Shown here piece by piece: positions 17,114-27,668 of a DNA stretch of 64,000 bases. Made by a program: the position numbers and the translations under genes. The notes below the pieces were generated by a model. It was not told the DNA's origin, did not search any database, and saw only the letters and a list, made by a program, of their open reading frames with translations. Source of the DNA: Gaiellasilicea sp963705515 (GTDB lineage Bacteria; Actinomycetota; Thermoleophilia; Gaiellales; Gaiellaceae); assembly GCA_963705515.1 (NCBI GenBank), contig CAVPJV010000008.1:1178001-1242000 (forward strand), given 5' to 3'. Position 1 is the first letter of the stretch; every line of letters starts with the position of its first letter.

Positions 17114-18327
17114 CCACCGTCCAGGACCGGCTGCGGAGCTATGGTCCCGGAGCGTTCGTGGCCGCGGCGCTGATCGTCCTCGGCGTTCTCTACCCGAAGT
17201 ACGTCGAGTCGCTCGCCGACCTGACGCTGATCGGCGAGTTCATCCCGTCGCTCTCGTCGATGGTGATCATGATCGTCTTCACGATGATGGCCGTCGGCCT
17301 GAACATCGTCGTCGGCTACGCAGGGCTGCTCGACCTCGGCTACGTCGCCTTCTACGCCGTCGGCGCCTACACCGCGGCCTGGTTCGCGTCGCAGCAGTTC
17401 GACCAGTGGACGTTCCACCTCGGCTCGGTGGGGATCTCGAAGGAAACCCCGGGCATCCACCTCTCGATCTGGCTCGTGCTGATCATGGCCGGGGCGCTGA
17501 CCGCGCTCGCGGGGATCCTGATCGGCCTGCCGACCCTGCGCCTGCGCGGCGACTACCTGGCGATCGTCACCCTCGGCTTCGGCGAGATCATCCCCCAGGT
17601 CGTGCGCAACAGCGACAACGTCTTCGGCTTCGACCTCACGCACGGCACGTTCGGGATCAGCCCGATCGACTCGCCCGGCTTCGGCAGCATCGGCGAGAAG
17701 CTCGGCCTGCCGCTCAGCTACCAGCAGTCGTTCGACCGCGAGCAGTGGTTCTACTGGACGGCGCTCGCGCTGCTGCTGTTCACGGTCTTCTGCTCGGTGC
17801 GGCTCCGCGACTCGCGGCTCGGCCGCGCCTGGATCGCGATCCGCGAGGACGAGACCGCGGCGGCCGCGATGGGCGTGCCGCTGATGCGGACGAAGACGTG
17901 GTCGTACGCGATCGGGGCGTTCTTCGGCGGCGTTGCCGGCGCCTTCTATTCGAGCTTCCGGAGCGGCGCCTTCCCCGCGGACTTCTACTTCAACATCTCC
18001 GTCTTCCTGCTCTGCATGGTCATCCTCGGCGGCATGGGCTCGATCTGGGGCGTGATCCTCGGCGGCATGATCCTCGGCTACCTCAATGTCGCCGGCCTCG
18101 CGACCTTCGGCTCCAAGCTGCAGGAAGCCGGAGTCGACTTCGACCCGACGAAGTACCAGTTCGGCTTCTACGGGATCATCATCGTCGTGATGATGCTCTT
18201 CCGGCCCGAGGGCCTGATCCCCGAGCGCCGGCACAAGCGCGAGCTCGAGCTGGGCGTCCACGACACGCCGTTCTACGACGTCACGCACGAGGGCACCCTC
18301 ACAGACCGCGATCCCGAGAATGACTGA
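17110..18327 (+). CDS. livM: Branched-chain amino-acid ABC transporter permease LivM
   Basis: 405 aa permease partner of LivH. Conserved segments include GLNIVVGYAGLLDLGYVAFYAVGAYT, LRLRGDYLAIVTLGFGEI and ILGGMGSIWGVILGGM. About ten TM helices are present and a polar C-terminal tail of about 45 residues ends the protein. GTG 17110 overlaps the livH stop. Its last 8 nt overlap the start of livG (ATG 18320), so the whole livHMGF block is one coupled unit. Confidence 0.94.
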   Translation: MTTVQDRLRSYGPGAFVAAALIVLGVLYPKYVESLADLTLIGEFIPSLSSMVIMIVFTMMAVGLNIVVGYAGLLDLGYVAFYAVGAYTAAWFASQQFDQWTFHLGSVGISKETPGIHLSIWLVLIMAGALTALAGILIGLPTLRLRGDYLAIVTLGFGEIIPQVVRNSDNVFGFDLTHGTFGISPIDSPGFGSIGEKLGLPLSYQQSFDREQWFYWTALALLLFTVFCSVRLRDSRLGRAWIAIREDETAAAAMGVPLMRTKTWSYAIGAFFGGVAGAFYSSFRSGAFPADFYFNISVFLLCMVILGGMGSIWGVILGGMILGYLNVAGLATFGSKLQEAGVDFDPTKYQFGFYGIIIVVMMLFRPEGLIPERRHKRELELGVHDTPFYDVTHEGTLTDRDPEND

Positions 18328-19096
18328 TCTCCTCGTCGCCGAGCAGGTTCGCAAGGAGTTCGGCGGTCTCGTCGCGACGAACGACATCGACTTCACGATC
18401 CCGCAAGGCTCGATCGTCTCGCTGATCGGCCCGAACGGGGCCGGCAAGACCACCTTCTTCAACATGCTCACCGGGGTCTACAAGCCGACCGCAGGACGGA
18501 TCGTCTTCGACGGCGTCGACGTCAGCGACAAGCCGCCGCACGCGATCACGGCGCTCGGCGTCGGCCGCACCTTCCAGAACATCCGGCTCTTCCAGCACAT
18601 GACGGCGCTCGAGAACGTCCTCGTCGGGATGCACTGCCGCATGCGCGGCGGCATCTTCGGCTCGATCCTGCGCACGCCGCGGGTGCGGCGGGAGGAGCGA
18701 GACGCCACGAAGCAGGGCCGAGAGCTGCTCACGTACTCGGGACTGCCCGGCCGGCACAACGAGATGGCGCGGAACCTGCCGTACGGCGACCAGCGCCGGC
18801 TCGAGGTCGCCCGCGCGCTCGCGACGAAGCCGAAGCTACTGCTGCTGGACGAGCCGACCGCGGGGATGAACCCGCAGGAGACGGCGGCGTTCACGACCTT
18901 CGTTCGCGCGCTCCGCGACGATCGCGACCTGACCGTGCTGATGATCGAGCACGACATGAAGGTCGTGATGGGCATCTCCGACCGCGTCACCGTCCTCGAC
19001 TACGGCCAGAAGATCGCCGAGGGGACGCCGCAGGAGGTCCAGAAGGACGAACGCGTGATCGAGGCCTACCTCGGGAAGGGGGCGACGCATGGCTGA
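18320..19096 (+). CDS. livG: Branched-chain amino-acid ABC transporter ATPase LivG
   Basis: 258 aa nucleotide-binding subunit with Walker A GPNGAGKTT, the LivG-specific 'GVGRTFQNIRLF' Q-loop and Walker B LLLLDEPTAGMN; the signature motif is LPYGDQRRLEVARAL, where LSGGQ is replaced by the LPYGDQ typical of LivG. It hydrolyses ATP to drive import through LivHM as a heterodimer with LivF. It overlaps livM by 8 nt and livF by 8 nt. Confidence 0.95.
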   Translation: MTDLLVAEQVRKEFGGLVATNDIDFTIPQGSIVSLIGPNGAGKTTFFNMLTGVYKPTAGRIVFDGVDVSDKPPHAITALGVGRTFQNIRLFQHMTALENVLVGMHCRMRGGIFGSILRTPRVRREERDATKQGRELLTYSGLPGRHNEMARNLPYGDQRRLEVARALATKPKLLLLDEPTAGMNPQETAAFTTFVRALRDDRDLTVLMIEHDMKVVMGISDRVTVLDYGQKIAEGTPQEVQKDERVIEAYLGKGATHG

Positions 19097-19823
19097 GCCG
19101 AACGGCGCGGGCGTCGTCCTCGCGCTCGACGACGTCCACACCTACTACGGCGCGATCCATGCGCTCAAGGGGATCTCGCTGAAGGTGCACGACGGCGAGG
19201 TGGTGACACTTATCGGCGCCAACGGGGCAGGCAAGTCGACGACGCTCCGCTCGATCAACGGCGTCAACCACCCGCGCGAGGGCCGGATCACCTTCCAGGG
19301 CAAGGACATCACGAACGCGCCGCCGCACGAGATCGTGAAGATGGGGATCGCGCAGTCGCCGGAGGGCAGACGGCTCTTCCCGCGCATGACCGTGCTCGAG
19401 AACCTCGAGATGGGCGCGTTCCAGCGCACCGACAAGCAGAACTTCCAGGAGGACATCGACCGCGTCTTCGGCCTCTTCCCCCGCCTCGCCGAGCGACAGC
19501 AGCAGAAGGCGGGAACGATGTCCGGCGGCGAGCAGCAGATGGTGGCGATGGGTCGTGCGCTGATGGCGCGCCCGAAGCTCCTGCTCCTCGACGAGCCGTC
19601 GATGGGCCTGGCGCCGATCTTCGTCGAGAAGATCTTCGAGATCGTGGCCGAGATCAATTCGCAGGGCACGCCGATCCTGCTCGTCGAGCAGAACGCGCTG
19701 ATGGCGCTCGACGCTGCGAGCCGCGGCTACGTGATGGAGACCGGCGTGATCGCGCTCGAAGGCCCGGCGAAGGAACTGAGCGCCAACGAGCGAGTTCGCA
19801 AGGCGTATTTGGGTATCGACTAG
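19089..19823 (+). CDS. livF: Branched-chain amino-acid ABC transporter ATPase LivF
   Basis: 244 aa nucleotide-binding subunit: Walker A GANGAGKST, Q-loop GIAQSPEGRRLFPRMTVLENL (LivF type), signature MSGGEQQMVAMGRAL and Walker B LLLLDEPSMGLAP with the switch His replaced by Gln in LLVEQNALMAL, as is normal for LivF. It is the last gene of the operon. Its TAG shares CTAG with the convergent LarA-like gene. Confidence 0.95.
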   Translation: MAEPNGAGVVLALDDVHTYYGAIHALKGISLKVHDGEVVTLIGANGAGKSTTLRSINGVNHPREGRITFQGKDITNAPPHEIVKMGIAQSPEGRRLFPRMTVLENLEMGAFQRTDKQNFQEDIDRVFGLFPRLAERQQQKAGTMSGGEQQMVAMGRALMARPKLLLLDEPSMGLAPIFVEKIFEIVAEINSQGTPILLVEQNALMALDAASRGYVMETGVIALEGPAKELSANERVRKAYLGID

Positions 19824-21319
19824 GCTCCGGCGCCGACCTCGAGCGGGAAGTAGGGCGGGCCGAGCAGGTAGCCGATCCGGGCCTCACCGCCGGCGCGCCC
19901 ATGGGCCATCTCGAGCGCGCTCGAGACCCCGTGCGTCGGCACGAAGCCGAGCGTCCGCGCCGCCTGGTGGTCGCGGCAGCCTGCGACGACGACCGCCCCG
20001 AGCCGGTCGAGCGCCGGCCGGCAGCTGTCCCAGTCGACGTAGGGGAGCAGTGGATGGCAGGCGCGGCCGGCGCGGTATGCCTCGAGCGCCTGCGCGTCGG
20101 CAGCCGCCTCGCGCTCGCCGTCGACGAGGTCCTCCGCGGTGCGCCCGTCGCGGAGCGAATGGAAGAGCACGCGGTACGGATCCTGGGTGCCGTGCGCGAA
20201 GTGCCGTGAGAGCCGGTGCAGCACGATCGCCGTGCCGTCGTCTGCGACCGGGAACGCGTCGCGCCAGAGCCGGAGCGCGAGCCCGAGCGCGACGGACGCG
20301 ACCGTGATCGGATTCAGTCGCTCGCGCGGGGCGTGCTGGTGCTTCCAGGGCATGCCGATCACGATCGCGTCGAGCGGCTGCTCGAGCGGGGTCGAGCGCC
20401 GGGCGATCCCGCGGAGGAGCGCCTCCGCGTGCGCGACGGACGGCGGCCCCGCGAAGGCGGCGACGGCGGTCAGCTCGCGGCCCATGTCCTGGAGCAGCCG
20501 GCGCCGGATCCCGGAGGGCAGCAGCGAGAGACGGCGAAGCGGCGAGCGCGCCACCTGCGCGAGCGAGGCATCCTCGTACGGATAGCCGCGAAAGCGGCCC
20601 GTGAGCCGCGGCGGGTTGAGCACGAGCGAGGTGCCCATCAGCGGCACGCGGCCCGCGAGCGTCCGCTCCAGCGCGACACCCAGCTGCCAGCCCCGTGAGG
20701 CGGCGGTCTCGAGCAGTGAGTAGGCGGTCGCCGCGCGCAGCGCCTCGGGGCCGCAGGCGCCGAGCAGGGCGCCTGGCCCGCCGTGCAGCACGGTCTCGGC
20801 GGCGGTGACGGAGAGGACGAGGTCGGTCTCGAGCAGCAGCGGGTTGACGCGCAGCGGCGTGCGGCCGGCATCGCCGACGTGGACGAGCTCGGGCGACTCG
20901 GCATCGTGCACCTCGACCCGGCCGTGGAAGCGGCGCGCGAACGACGGCGCGAGCAGCGCCTCCAGCTCGCGGTGCCCGGCTCGCCGGTTGAGCCCGCCCG
21001 CGACGAGGATCGTCTGGCGGGTGCTCGGCACGCCGAGCCGCTCGAGCTCGTCGATCGCGGCGGCGAGCGCGTAGCGGCGCGGGTCGCCGAGCGCGCCCGG
21101 AAGCGGGAGCTCGGGCGCCTCGACGACGAGCGTCGCGGTGCCGCCGCGGGAGACAAGCGCCTCGAGCGGCGAGCCGGAGAGCGGGAAGCGGAGCGCGTCG
21201 CGGACGGCCGCGGCGACGTCGACGACGCCCTCCGAGGGGCGGCGCGGCCGCAGCACGACGCCGTCGCGGACGTTCACGACCGCGACGCGCGAGCCGGACG
21301 GGATCGGGACCCGTGGCAT
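19820..21319 (-). CDS. LarA/DUF2088-like protein with altered active site
   Basis: 499 aa with the amino-terminal layout of the lactate-racemase LarA fold (DUF2088): RQTILVAGGLNRRAGHRELEALL and 'VNPLLLETDLVLSVTAAETVLHGGPGALLG', where nickel-pincer LarA enzymes have a VExHxxAGFSGGxK loop. The His and Lys residues that hold the Ni-pincer nucleotide are not conserved in that loop, so racemase activity is doubtful. No LarB, LarC or LarE is nearby. The C-terminal half continues with alpha/beta segments (DAIVIGMPWKHQHAP). ATG 21319 overlaps the stop of the acetyltransferase gene upstream (TGATG), so both are one transcript. Confidence 0.72.
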   Translation of the reverse strand: MPRVPIPSGSRVAVVNVRDGVVLRPRRPSEGVVDVAAAVRDALRFPLSGSPLEALVSRGGTATLVVEAPELPLPGALGDPRRYALAAAIDELERLGVPSTRQTILVAGGLNRRAGHRELEALLAPSFARRFHGRVEVHDAESPELVHVGDAGRTPLRVNPLLLETDLVLSVTAAETVLHGGPGALLGACGPEALRAATAYSLLETAASRGWQLGVALERTLAGRVPLMGTSLVLNPPRLTGRFRGYPYEDASLAQVARSPLRRLSLLPSGIRRRLLQDMGRELTAVAAFAGPPSVAHAEALLRGIARRSTPLEQPLDAIVIGMPWKHQHAPRERLNPITVASVALGLALRLWRDAFPVADDGTAIVLHRLSRHFAHGTQDPYRVLFHSLRDGRTAEDLVDGEREAAADAQALEAYRAGRACHPLLPYVDWDSCRPALDRLGAVVVAGCRDHQAARTLGFVPTHGVSSALEMAHGRAGGEARIGYLLGPPYFPLEVGAGA

Positions 21320-22128
21320 CAAGCGGTCGGCTGCACGTCCCGCCGCAGGCGGAGATGCGTCGGGCGGAAGCCGCGCCTCGGCCAGAAGCGTGCAGCGAGC
21401 AGGTTCGTCGAGCGCCAGTCGAGCTCCACGGTCTCGAAGCCGGCGAGATGCGCCTGGTGCAGGGCGTCCTCGACGAGCGCGACCCCGAGACCCGTGCCGC
21501 GCGCGTCGGGCCGCGTCGCGGCGACTGGGAGGTGCGCGACTCCAGGGCGGTCGCCGGCAGAGAACGCCGCGTAGCCGAGCGCGTCACCGTCGCGCTCCGC
21601 GAGCAGGATTACGGCGGTCTCGTCCTCCAGGAACTCGACCCAGTCGTCCCGCAGTTCCTCCCGTTGCGGCACCGGCAGGCCCGACCAGACGGGCGGGCCG
21701 ACCTGGTGCTCGCCGATCGCTCCGACGACGTCGAGGAGCAGCTCGATGTCGGCCGGCCGCGCCCGGCGAATCGTCCCGGTCGGCGGCCTCGCTGGCTCCT
21801 CGGCCCGCACGGGCGCCGAGGCATGCACCTGCTCCTGGCCGAAGCCGAGCGCGAAGAACAGTTGCGGCAGCGGCCCGTCGGCGGCCACCTCGACGATGTG
21901 CGTCAGGTAGCCGTCCTCGACCCACGGTGCGCCCGCCGCGGCGTAGACGTCCGCCAGCAGCTCCGGCGACTCGCCCGGTGCGAGCGAGTGGTCGCCGAGG
22001 CCGACCCAGGCGTGCCTGCCGCGTGACGGTGCCTCGCCGAGGGCGCCGACGAGGTGCGCTACTCGGCCGCCGTCCCGCAGCGCCTCGGCGCCGCGCTTCT
22101 CCCCCTCGGTGAGCGGAACGATCTCCAC
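21319..22128 (-). CDS. GNAT-family N-acetyltransferase (double-domain)
   Basis: 269 aa. The C-terminal 150 residues are a complete GNAT domain: IRRARPADIELLLDVV at its start, HLPVAATRPDARGTGLGVALVEDAL as the acetyl-CoA pyrophosphate loop (R/Q-x-x-G-x-G/A form) and LDWRSTNLLAARFWPRRGF at the end. The amino-terminal 115 residues look like a weaker, second GNAT-like half. It probably acetylates a small molecule or a protein amine. GTG 22128 is used, 60 bp from the divergent polA start. It is cotranscribed with the LarA-like gene. Confidence 0.8.
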   Translation of the reverse strand: MEIVPLTEGEKRGAEALRDGGRVAHLVGALGEAPSRGRHAWVGLGDHSLAPGESPELLADVYAAAGAPWVEDGYLTHIVEVAADGPLPQLFFALGFGQEQVHASAPVRAEEPARPPTGTIRRARPADIELLLDVVGAIGEHQVGPPVWSGLPVPQREELRDDWVEFLEDETAVILLAERDGDALGYAAFSAGDRPGVAHLPVAATRPDARGTGLGVALVEDALHQAHLAGFETVELDWRSTNLLAARFWPRRGFRPTHLRLRRDVQPTA

Positions 22129-22175
22129 GACCGCGCGACGATACCTAGCGGAGTCTGCGGCGCCGCCCTGCTGCG

Positions 22176-22181
22176 TAGACT
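22176..22181 (+). promoter_or_regulatory. -10 box TAGACT of polA
   Basis: TAGACT followed by 7 nt (cgatgcg) and then the GTG start of polA. The spacing predicts transcription starting at the start codon. Identical hexamer and spacing are found before the FmdB and uracil-DNA glycosylase genes. Confidence 0.55.
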
Positions 22182-22188
22182 CGATGCG

Positions 22189-24782
22189 GTGTCTCCGAAG
22201 ACCCTCACCGGACAGGAGCTGCAGCTCGACGACGGGCCTGCACGGGACTCCGAGCTCTTCCTCGTCGACGGCAACAACCTCGCCTACCGCGCCTTCTTCG
22301 CCCTTCCAGAGGAGCTCGCGACCAGCGACGGCTTTCCGACGAACGCGCTCCTCGGCTTCGCGAACATGCTCTTCAAGCTGCTTTCCGACTACCGGCCGAA
22401 GGGGGTCGCGGTCGCGTGGGACTCGAGCCCGACGCAGCGCCACGCGGTCGCCGAAGCCGCGGACCTGGTCTACAAGCAGGGCCGCCGGCCGATGCCCGAC
22501 CTGCTGCGCGAGCAGTTCCCGCACTTCCGCCCGATCGTGGAGGCGTTCGGCTACCGCAACCTCGAGTTCGAGGGCTGGGAGGCGGACGACGTGATCGCGA
22601 CGCTCGCCACCCGCGCGGACGAGGCAGGCGTGAAGACGACGGTCGTCTCGACCGACCGCGACGCCTTCCAGCTCTGCTCCGCCAACATCGTCCTGATGAT
22701 GACGCCGCGCGGCGTCGCGGACGTGAACGTGTACACGCCCGAGCGGGTCGAGCTCCGCTACGGGATCCGCCCCGACCAGATTCCGGACTTCATCGGGCTC
22801 AAGGGCGACACGTCCGACAACATCCCCGGCGTCCCTGGGATCGGCGACAAGACCGCCGGCCAGCTGATCGCCCAGTACGGCTCGCTCGAGGAGGTGATCG
22901 CGCACGCGGACGAGCTCTCGCCGGCGCGGCGCAAGAACATCACCGAGTTCGCCGACCAGGCGCGGACGTCGAAGGAGCTGGCGACGATGCGCCGCGACCT
23001 CGAGCTCGACTTCGATCCCTCGCAGATCGTGCTCGAGCCGCCCGACCGCTCGCAGCTGCGCGAGATGTTCCGCCGCTACGAGTTCCGCGGGCTCCTGAAC
23101 CGGATCGACGACCTCGAGGACGCGATCCCGGCCGCCGTGCCGATCCCCGTCGCAGGCACCGTCGTCCCGTGGCGGGAGGGCGAGCTGCCCCAGGTGCGCG
23201 GCCGCGCCGGCCTCGCCGTCGCCGGCGACCGCTTCGCGCTCGCGCAGGAGGACGGCGTCGTCGTCGGCCCCTGGGACGAGACCTCGCCTGCCCGGCTGCG
23301 CGACGCGGATCTTGTCGCCCACGACTTCAAGTCGCTGCCGCGGCTGACGATGCGTCCCGCCGACGACACGCTGCTCGCTGCGTACCTGATCGAGCCGGGA
23401 CGCTCCGAGTACGCGATCGACGACCTGCAGCGGGAGTACGGGCTCGAGGTGATCCCAGAGCCGGCCACCGAGGAGGAGACGGCGGCGCTGATCACGCGTG
23501 CCGAGGCGGCGCGACGGCTCGCCGGGCCGATGCGCGAGCGCGTCGTCGAGCGCGGTTCCGAGCGCCTCTACGACGAGATCGAGCTGCCGCTGACCGCAGT
23601 GCTCTCGTCGATGGAGGACGCCGGCGTCAAGATCGACACCTACCGGATGGGCGAGATCACGGCCCGGCTCGCAGACCGCGTCGAGGAGCTGGAGGCGAAG
23701 GCGTACGACCTGGCGGGCGAGGAGTTCATGCTCGGCTCGACGCAGCAGGTCGCGCGGATCCTCTTCGAGGTGCTCGAGCCTGACACCGGGCCGCAAGGGC
23801 AAGACCGGCTACTCGACCGACACGCGGGTGCTGCGGTCGATCCGCGGCGAGCACGAGATCGTCGGCGTGATCGAGGAGTGGCGCGAGCTCTCGAAGCTGA
23901 TCAACACCTATCTCGGCCCGCTGCCGCAGCTGATCTCGGAGCACGACGGGCGTCTGCACACGACCTTCAACCAGGCTGCGGCCTCGACGGGCCGGCTCTC
24001 GACGACGAACCCGAACCTGCAGGCGATCCCGATCCGCACCGAGCTGGGCCGCGAGATCCGCTCCGCGTTCGTGGCAGACCCCGGCTCCCGGCTGATCTCG
24101 GCCGACTACAGCCAGGTCGAGCTGCGGATCCTCGCCCACGTCTCCGGTGAGCCGCGCCTGCGCGAGGCGTTCGCCCGGAACGAGGACATCCATACGGCGA
24201 CGGCGGCGGAGGTGCTCGGCAAGGATCCGGCCGAGCTGACGAAGGACGAGCGCAACGTCGCCAAGATGGTCAACTTCGGGATCATCTACGGGATCTCCGC
24301 GTTCGGGCTCTCCGAGAACCTCGAGATCCCGCGTGAGCAGGCACAGGAGTACATCGACACCTATCTCGCGCGCTTCCCGCACGTGCAGGACTTCATCCAG
24401 CGCACGATCGAGCAGGCGGAGCGCGACGGCTACGTGACGACGCTGCTCGGCCGCCGCACGGCCCGTTCCGGAGATCCGCGTCCGCAACCGGCAGACGCGC
24501 GCGCTCGGCGAGCGGCTGGCCGTCAACTCGGTCATGCAGGGCACGGCGGCCGACATCATCAAAGTGGCGATGATCCGCATCCACGAGCGGCTGCGCGAGG
24601 AGGGGAGGGGTGCCCGGCTCGTGCTCCAGGTGCACGACGAGCTCCTGCTCGAGGTGCCGGAGACGGAGACGAGCGCGATCAAGGAGCTCGTGCGCCAGGA
24701 GATGACCGGCGCGTACCCGCTCGACCCGCCGCTGGCGGTCGACGTCGGCGTCGGCGAAGACTGGAACGAAGCCAAGAGCTAG
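22189..24782 (+). CDS. polA: DNA polymerase I (two single-base frameshifts)
   Basis: About 863 aa if restored. Residues 1-290 are the 5'-3' exonuclease/flap nuclease (LFLVDGNNLAYRAFFALP, EADDVIATLA, GLKGDTSDNIPGVPGIG). The 3'-5' domain lacks its DxE metal motif (AVAGDRFALAQ), so proofreading is probably absent. The polymerase has motif A DYSQVELRILAH, motif B RNVAKMVNFGIIYG and motif C LQVHDELLLEVP. The frame breaks twice: near 23780 (gagcctgac for gagctgac, an extra C) and near 24459 (cgcacggccc for cgccggccc, an extra A). Both restore a perfect family sequence when corrected. Because the gene is essential or nearly so and all motifs are intact, sequence error is likelier than a pseudogene. 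Confidence 0.92.
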
Positions 24783-24785
24783 CTC

Positions 24786-24800
24786 GTGACAACCTGTCAC
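24786..24800. promoter_or_regulatory. GTGACA-ACC-TGTCAC palindrome
   Basis: A 15-bp dyad just after the polA stop and about 50 bp before rpsA. It resembles the two GTAACAG-N-CTGTTAC dyads at 2.3 and 2.66 kb (shared frame GTRACANNCTGTYAC). It could be a weak terminator stem for polA or an operator for rpsA. Confidence 0.4.
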
Positions 24801-24831
24801 TAGGCTTTCCTAGCCGCTGCGAACTTCGGGC

Positions 24832-24837
24832 TATACT
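24832..24837 (+). promoter_or_regulatory. -10 box TATACT of rpsA
   Basis: TATACT with 11 nt to the rpsA ATG at 24849, so the leader would be at most a few bases. No convincing -35 hexamer or Shine-Dalgarno sequence is seen, which agrees with leaderless expression of this S1 gene. Confidence 0.5.
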
Positions 24838-24848
24838 CCGCAACTCGC

Positions 24849-26375
<1,527 letters not shown>

Positions 26376-26376
26376 G

Positions 26377-26964
26377 TTGCCGCGCCCGGTTGCGGTCGCG
26401 ATCACCGGCGGGATCGGTGCCGGCAAGAGCGAAGCGCTGGACGCGTTCCGGAAGGCCGGTGCCGCGACGGTGTCGAGCGACGAGATCGTCCACCATCTGC
26501 TTCGCACCGATCCCGACGTGAAGGAGGCGATCGTCCGCGAGCTGGGCGAGGGCGTCCTCGACGACGAGGGCGTGATCGACCGGAGGCGCGTCGGCGCCGT
26601 GGTCTTCGGCGACCGGGCGAAGCTCGACTTCCTCGAAGGACTTCTGCACCCGCTCGTGTCTGCCGAGTACCTGCGCTGGCGCGACCAGCTCGGCCAGCTG
26701 CCGAACCCGCCTCAGGTCTGCGTCACCGAGGTGCCACTCCTCTACGAGACCGGCGGCGACAAGCGCTTCGACAAGGTCGTCGTGATCACCGCGCCCGCCA
26801 AGCTGCGCGAGCAGCGGCGGCGCGTCACGCGCGACGACCGCGACCAGCGGCTGCTGCCGGACAAGGAGAAGGTGCAGCGCGCCGACTTCGCGTACGTGAA
26901 CACCGGCACGCTCGATCAGCTCGACGAGTGGGTCGCGGGCGTGATGCGGGAGCTGACGGCGTGA
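26377..26964 (+). CDS. coaE: Dephospho-CoA kinase
   Basis: 195 aa P-loop kinase catalysing the last step of coenzyme A synthesis (ATP + dephospho-CoA). Motifs are ITGGIGAGKSE (P-loop), SSDEIVHHLL (acceptor Asp), LHPLVSAEYLRW, TEVPLLYETGGDKRFD and the LID region RVTRDDRDQRLLPDKEK. The start is TTG 26377, one base after the rpsA stop; no better upstream start exists. The neighbouring rpsA-coaE order is common in actinobacteria. The stop overlaps the GTG of the lytic transglycosylase. Confidence 0.93.
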   Translation: MPRPVAVAITGGIGAGKSEALDAFRKAGAATVSSDEIVHHLLRTDPDVKEAIVRELGEGVLDDEGVIDRRRVGAVVFGDRAKLDFLEGLLHPLVSAEYLRWRDQLGQLPNPPQVCVTEVPLLYETGGDKRFDKVVVITAPAKLREQRRRVTRDDRDQRLLPDKEKVQRADFAYVNTGTLDQLDEWVAGVMRELTA

Positions 26965-27503
26965 AGCTCGCCACGGTCGGCGTCCTCGGCGTGATCGTCG
27001 CGGCGTTCGCGTTCTACGTGCTCGAGACGGAGCCGCGCTGGTACGAGCGGATGCGCTATCCGCTCGAGTACGAGGAGATCGTGGTCGGGCATGCCGAGAA
27101 CTACGACCTCGAGCCGCACCTGCTTGCGGCTGTGATCTACCAGGAGTCGAAGTTCAAGGCCGATGCCGTCTCCAGCTCCGGCGCCGTCGGACTGATGCAG
27201 CTCCTGCCCGCGACGGCGCAGGGGATCGCCGACCGCACTGGCGGCAGCGGCTGGCACGAGCGCGACCTCGTCAATCCGGAGCTGAACGTCCGCTACGGCT
27301 CCTGGTACCTGCGCCACCTGCTCGACAAGTACAAGGACGAGGAGCTCGCGCTGGCGGCCTACAACGCCGGCCAGGCGAACGTCGACCGCTGGCGGAGAGA
27401 GGGGAGCGGGATCGAGTTCCCCGAGACGCGCCACTACGTCCAGCGCGTGCAGGAGCTGAAGGCGATCTACGCCCGCGCGTACCGCTCTGAGCTCGGCCTC
27501 TAG
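26961..27503 (+). CDS. Membrane-anchored lytic transglycosylase (SLT domain)
   Basis: 180 aa. An amino-terminal TM anchor (VGVLGVIVAAFAFYVLE) precedes an SLT/goose-lysozyme-type domain. The catalytic Glu62 sits in AVIYQESKFKADA, followed by SSGAVGLMQLLPATAQ and the closing AYNAGQANVDRW. It cleaves peptidoglycan glycan strands outside the membrane. GTG 26961 overlaps the coaE stop (GTGA). The TAG stop lies inside the terminal inverted repeat of the element at 27500-27668, so the end of this reading frame is set by that repeat. Confidence 0.92.
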   Translation: MKLATVGVLGVIVAAFAFYVLETEPRWYERMRYPLEYEEIVVGHAENYDLEPHLLAAVIYQESKFKADAVSSSGAVGLMQLLPATAQGIADRTGGSGWHERDLVNPELNVRYGSWYLRHLLDKYKDEELALAAYNAGQANVDRWRREGSGIEFPETRHYVQRVQELKAIYARAYRSELGL

Positions 27504-27668
27504 GAGGGTCTGGCGAAATAGCGGCTGAGCCGCCGGGCTGCGCTGCTCGTCCCGAGGCGGCGTCCTCAGTCGCGCCGATAGCTTCGGCTATCGGCGCTCC
27601 CTGCGTCCTTGCAATAGGAACGACCATCGCACCCCGGCGACGAGCGCCATTCCGCCAGACCCTCCTAG
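27500..27668. repeat. MITE-like element with 16-bp perfect terminal inverted repeats
   Basis: CTAGGAGGGTCTGGCG at 27500-27515 is mirrored exactly at 27653-27668. Inside are GCGGCTGAGCCGC and, at 27572-27597, a perfect 11-bp stem with a TTCG tetraloop; the flanks GCTCGTC and GACGAGC also pair. The two ends supply the TAG stops of the convergent genes on either side. The first 39 bp recur with three changes at 32981-33019. No coding capacity is seen. Confidence 0.75.
27572..27597. terminator. Perfect 11-bp hairpin with UUCG tetraloop
   Basis: GCGCCGATAGC-TTCG-GCTATCGGCGC between the convergent stops of the transglycosylase and the FTR1 gene. The loop would be an exceptionally stable cUUCGg tetraloop. 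There is no T-tract, so it would act as a stabilising 3' end, a Rho-assisted terminator, or part of the mobile repeat. Confidence 0.6.

Noticed and set aside
19884..21587. Long minus-strand reading frame over the LarA-like and acetyltransferase genes
   Set aside because: Low-complexity Arg/Ala composition and no family motifs; the other minus-strand frames encode recognisable domains.
23780..24470. Programmed frameshifting in polA
   Set aside because: Neither site has a slippery heptamer or shared structure, and polA is not known to use recoding; single inserted bases explain both breaks.
27500..27668. CRISPR-like or riboswitch element
   Set aside because: There is a single pair of inverted ends and no regularly spaced direct repeats, and the position between convergent stops does not suit a riboswitch.
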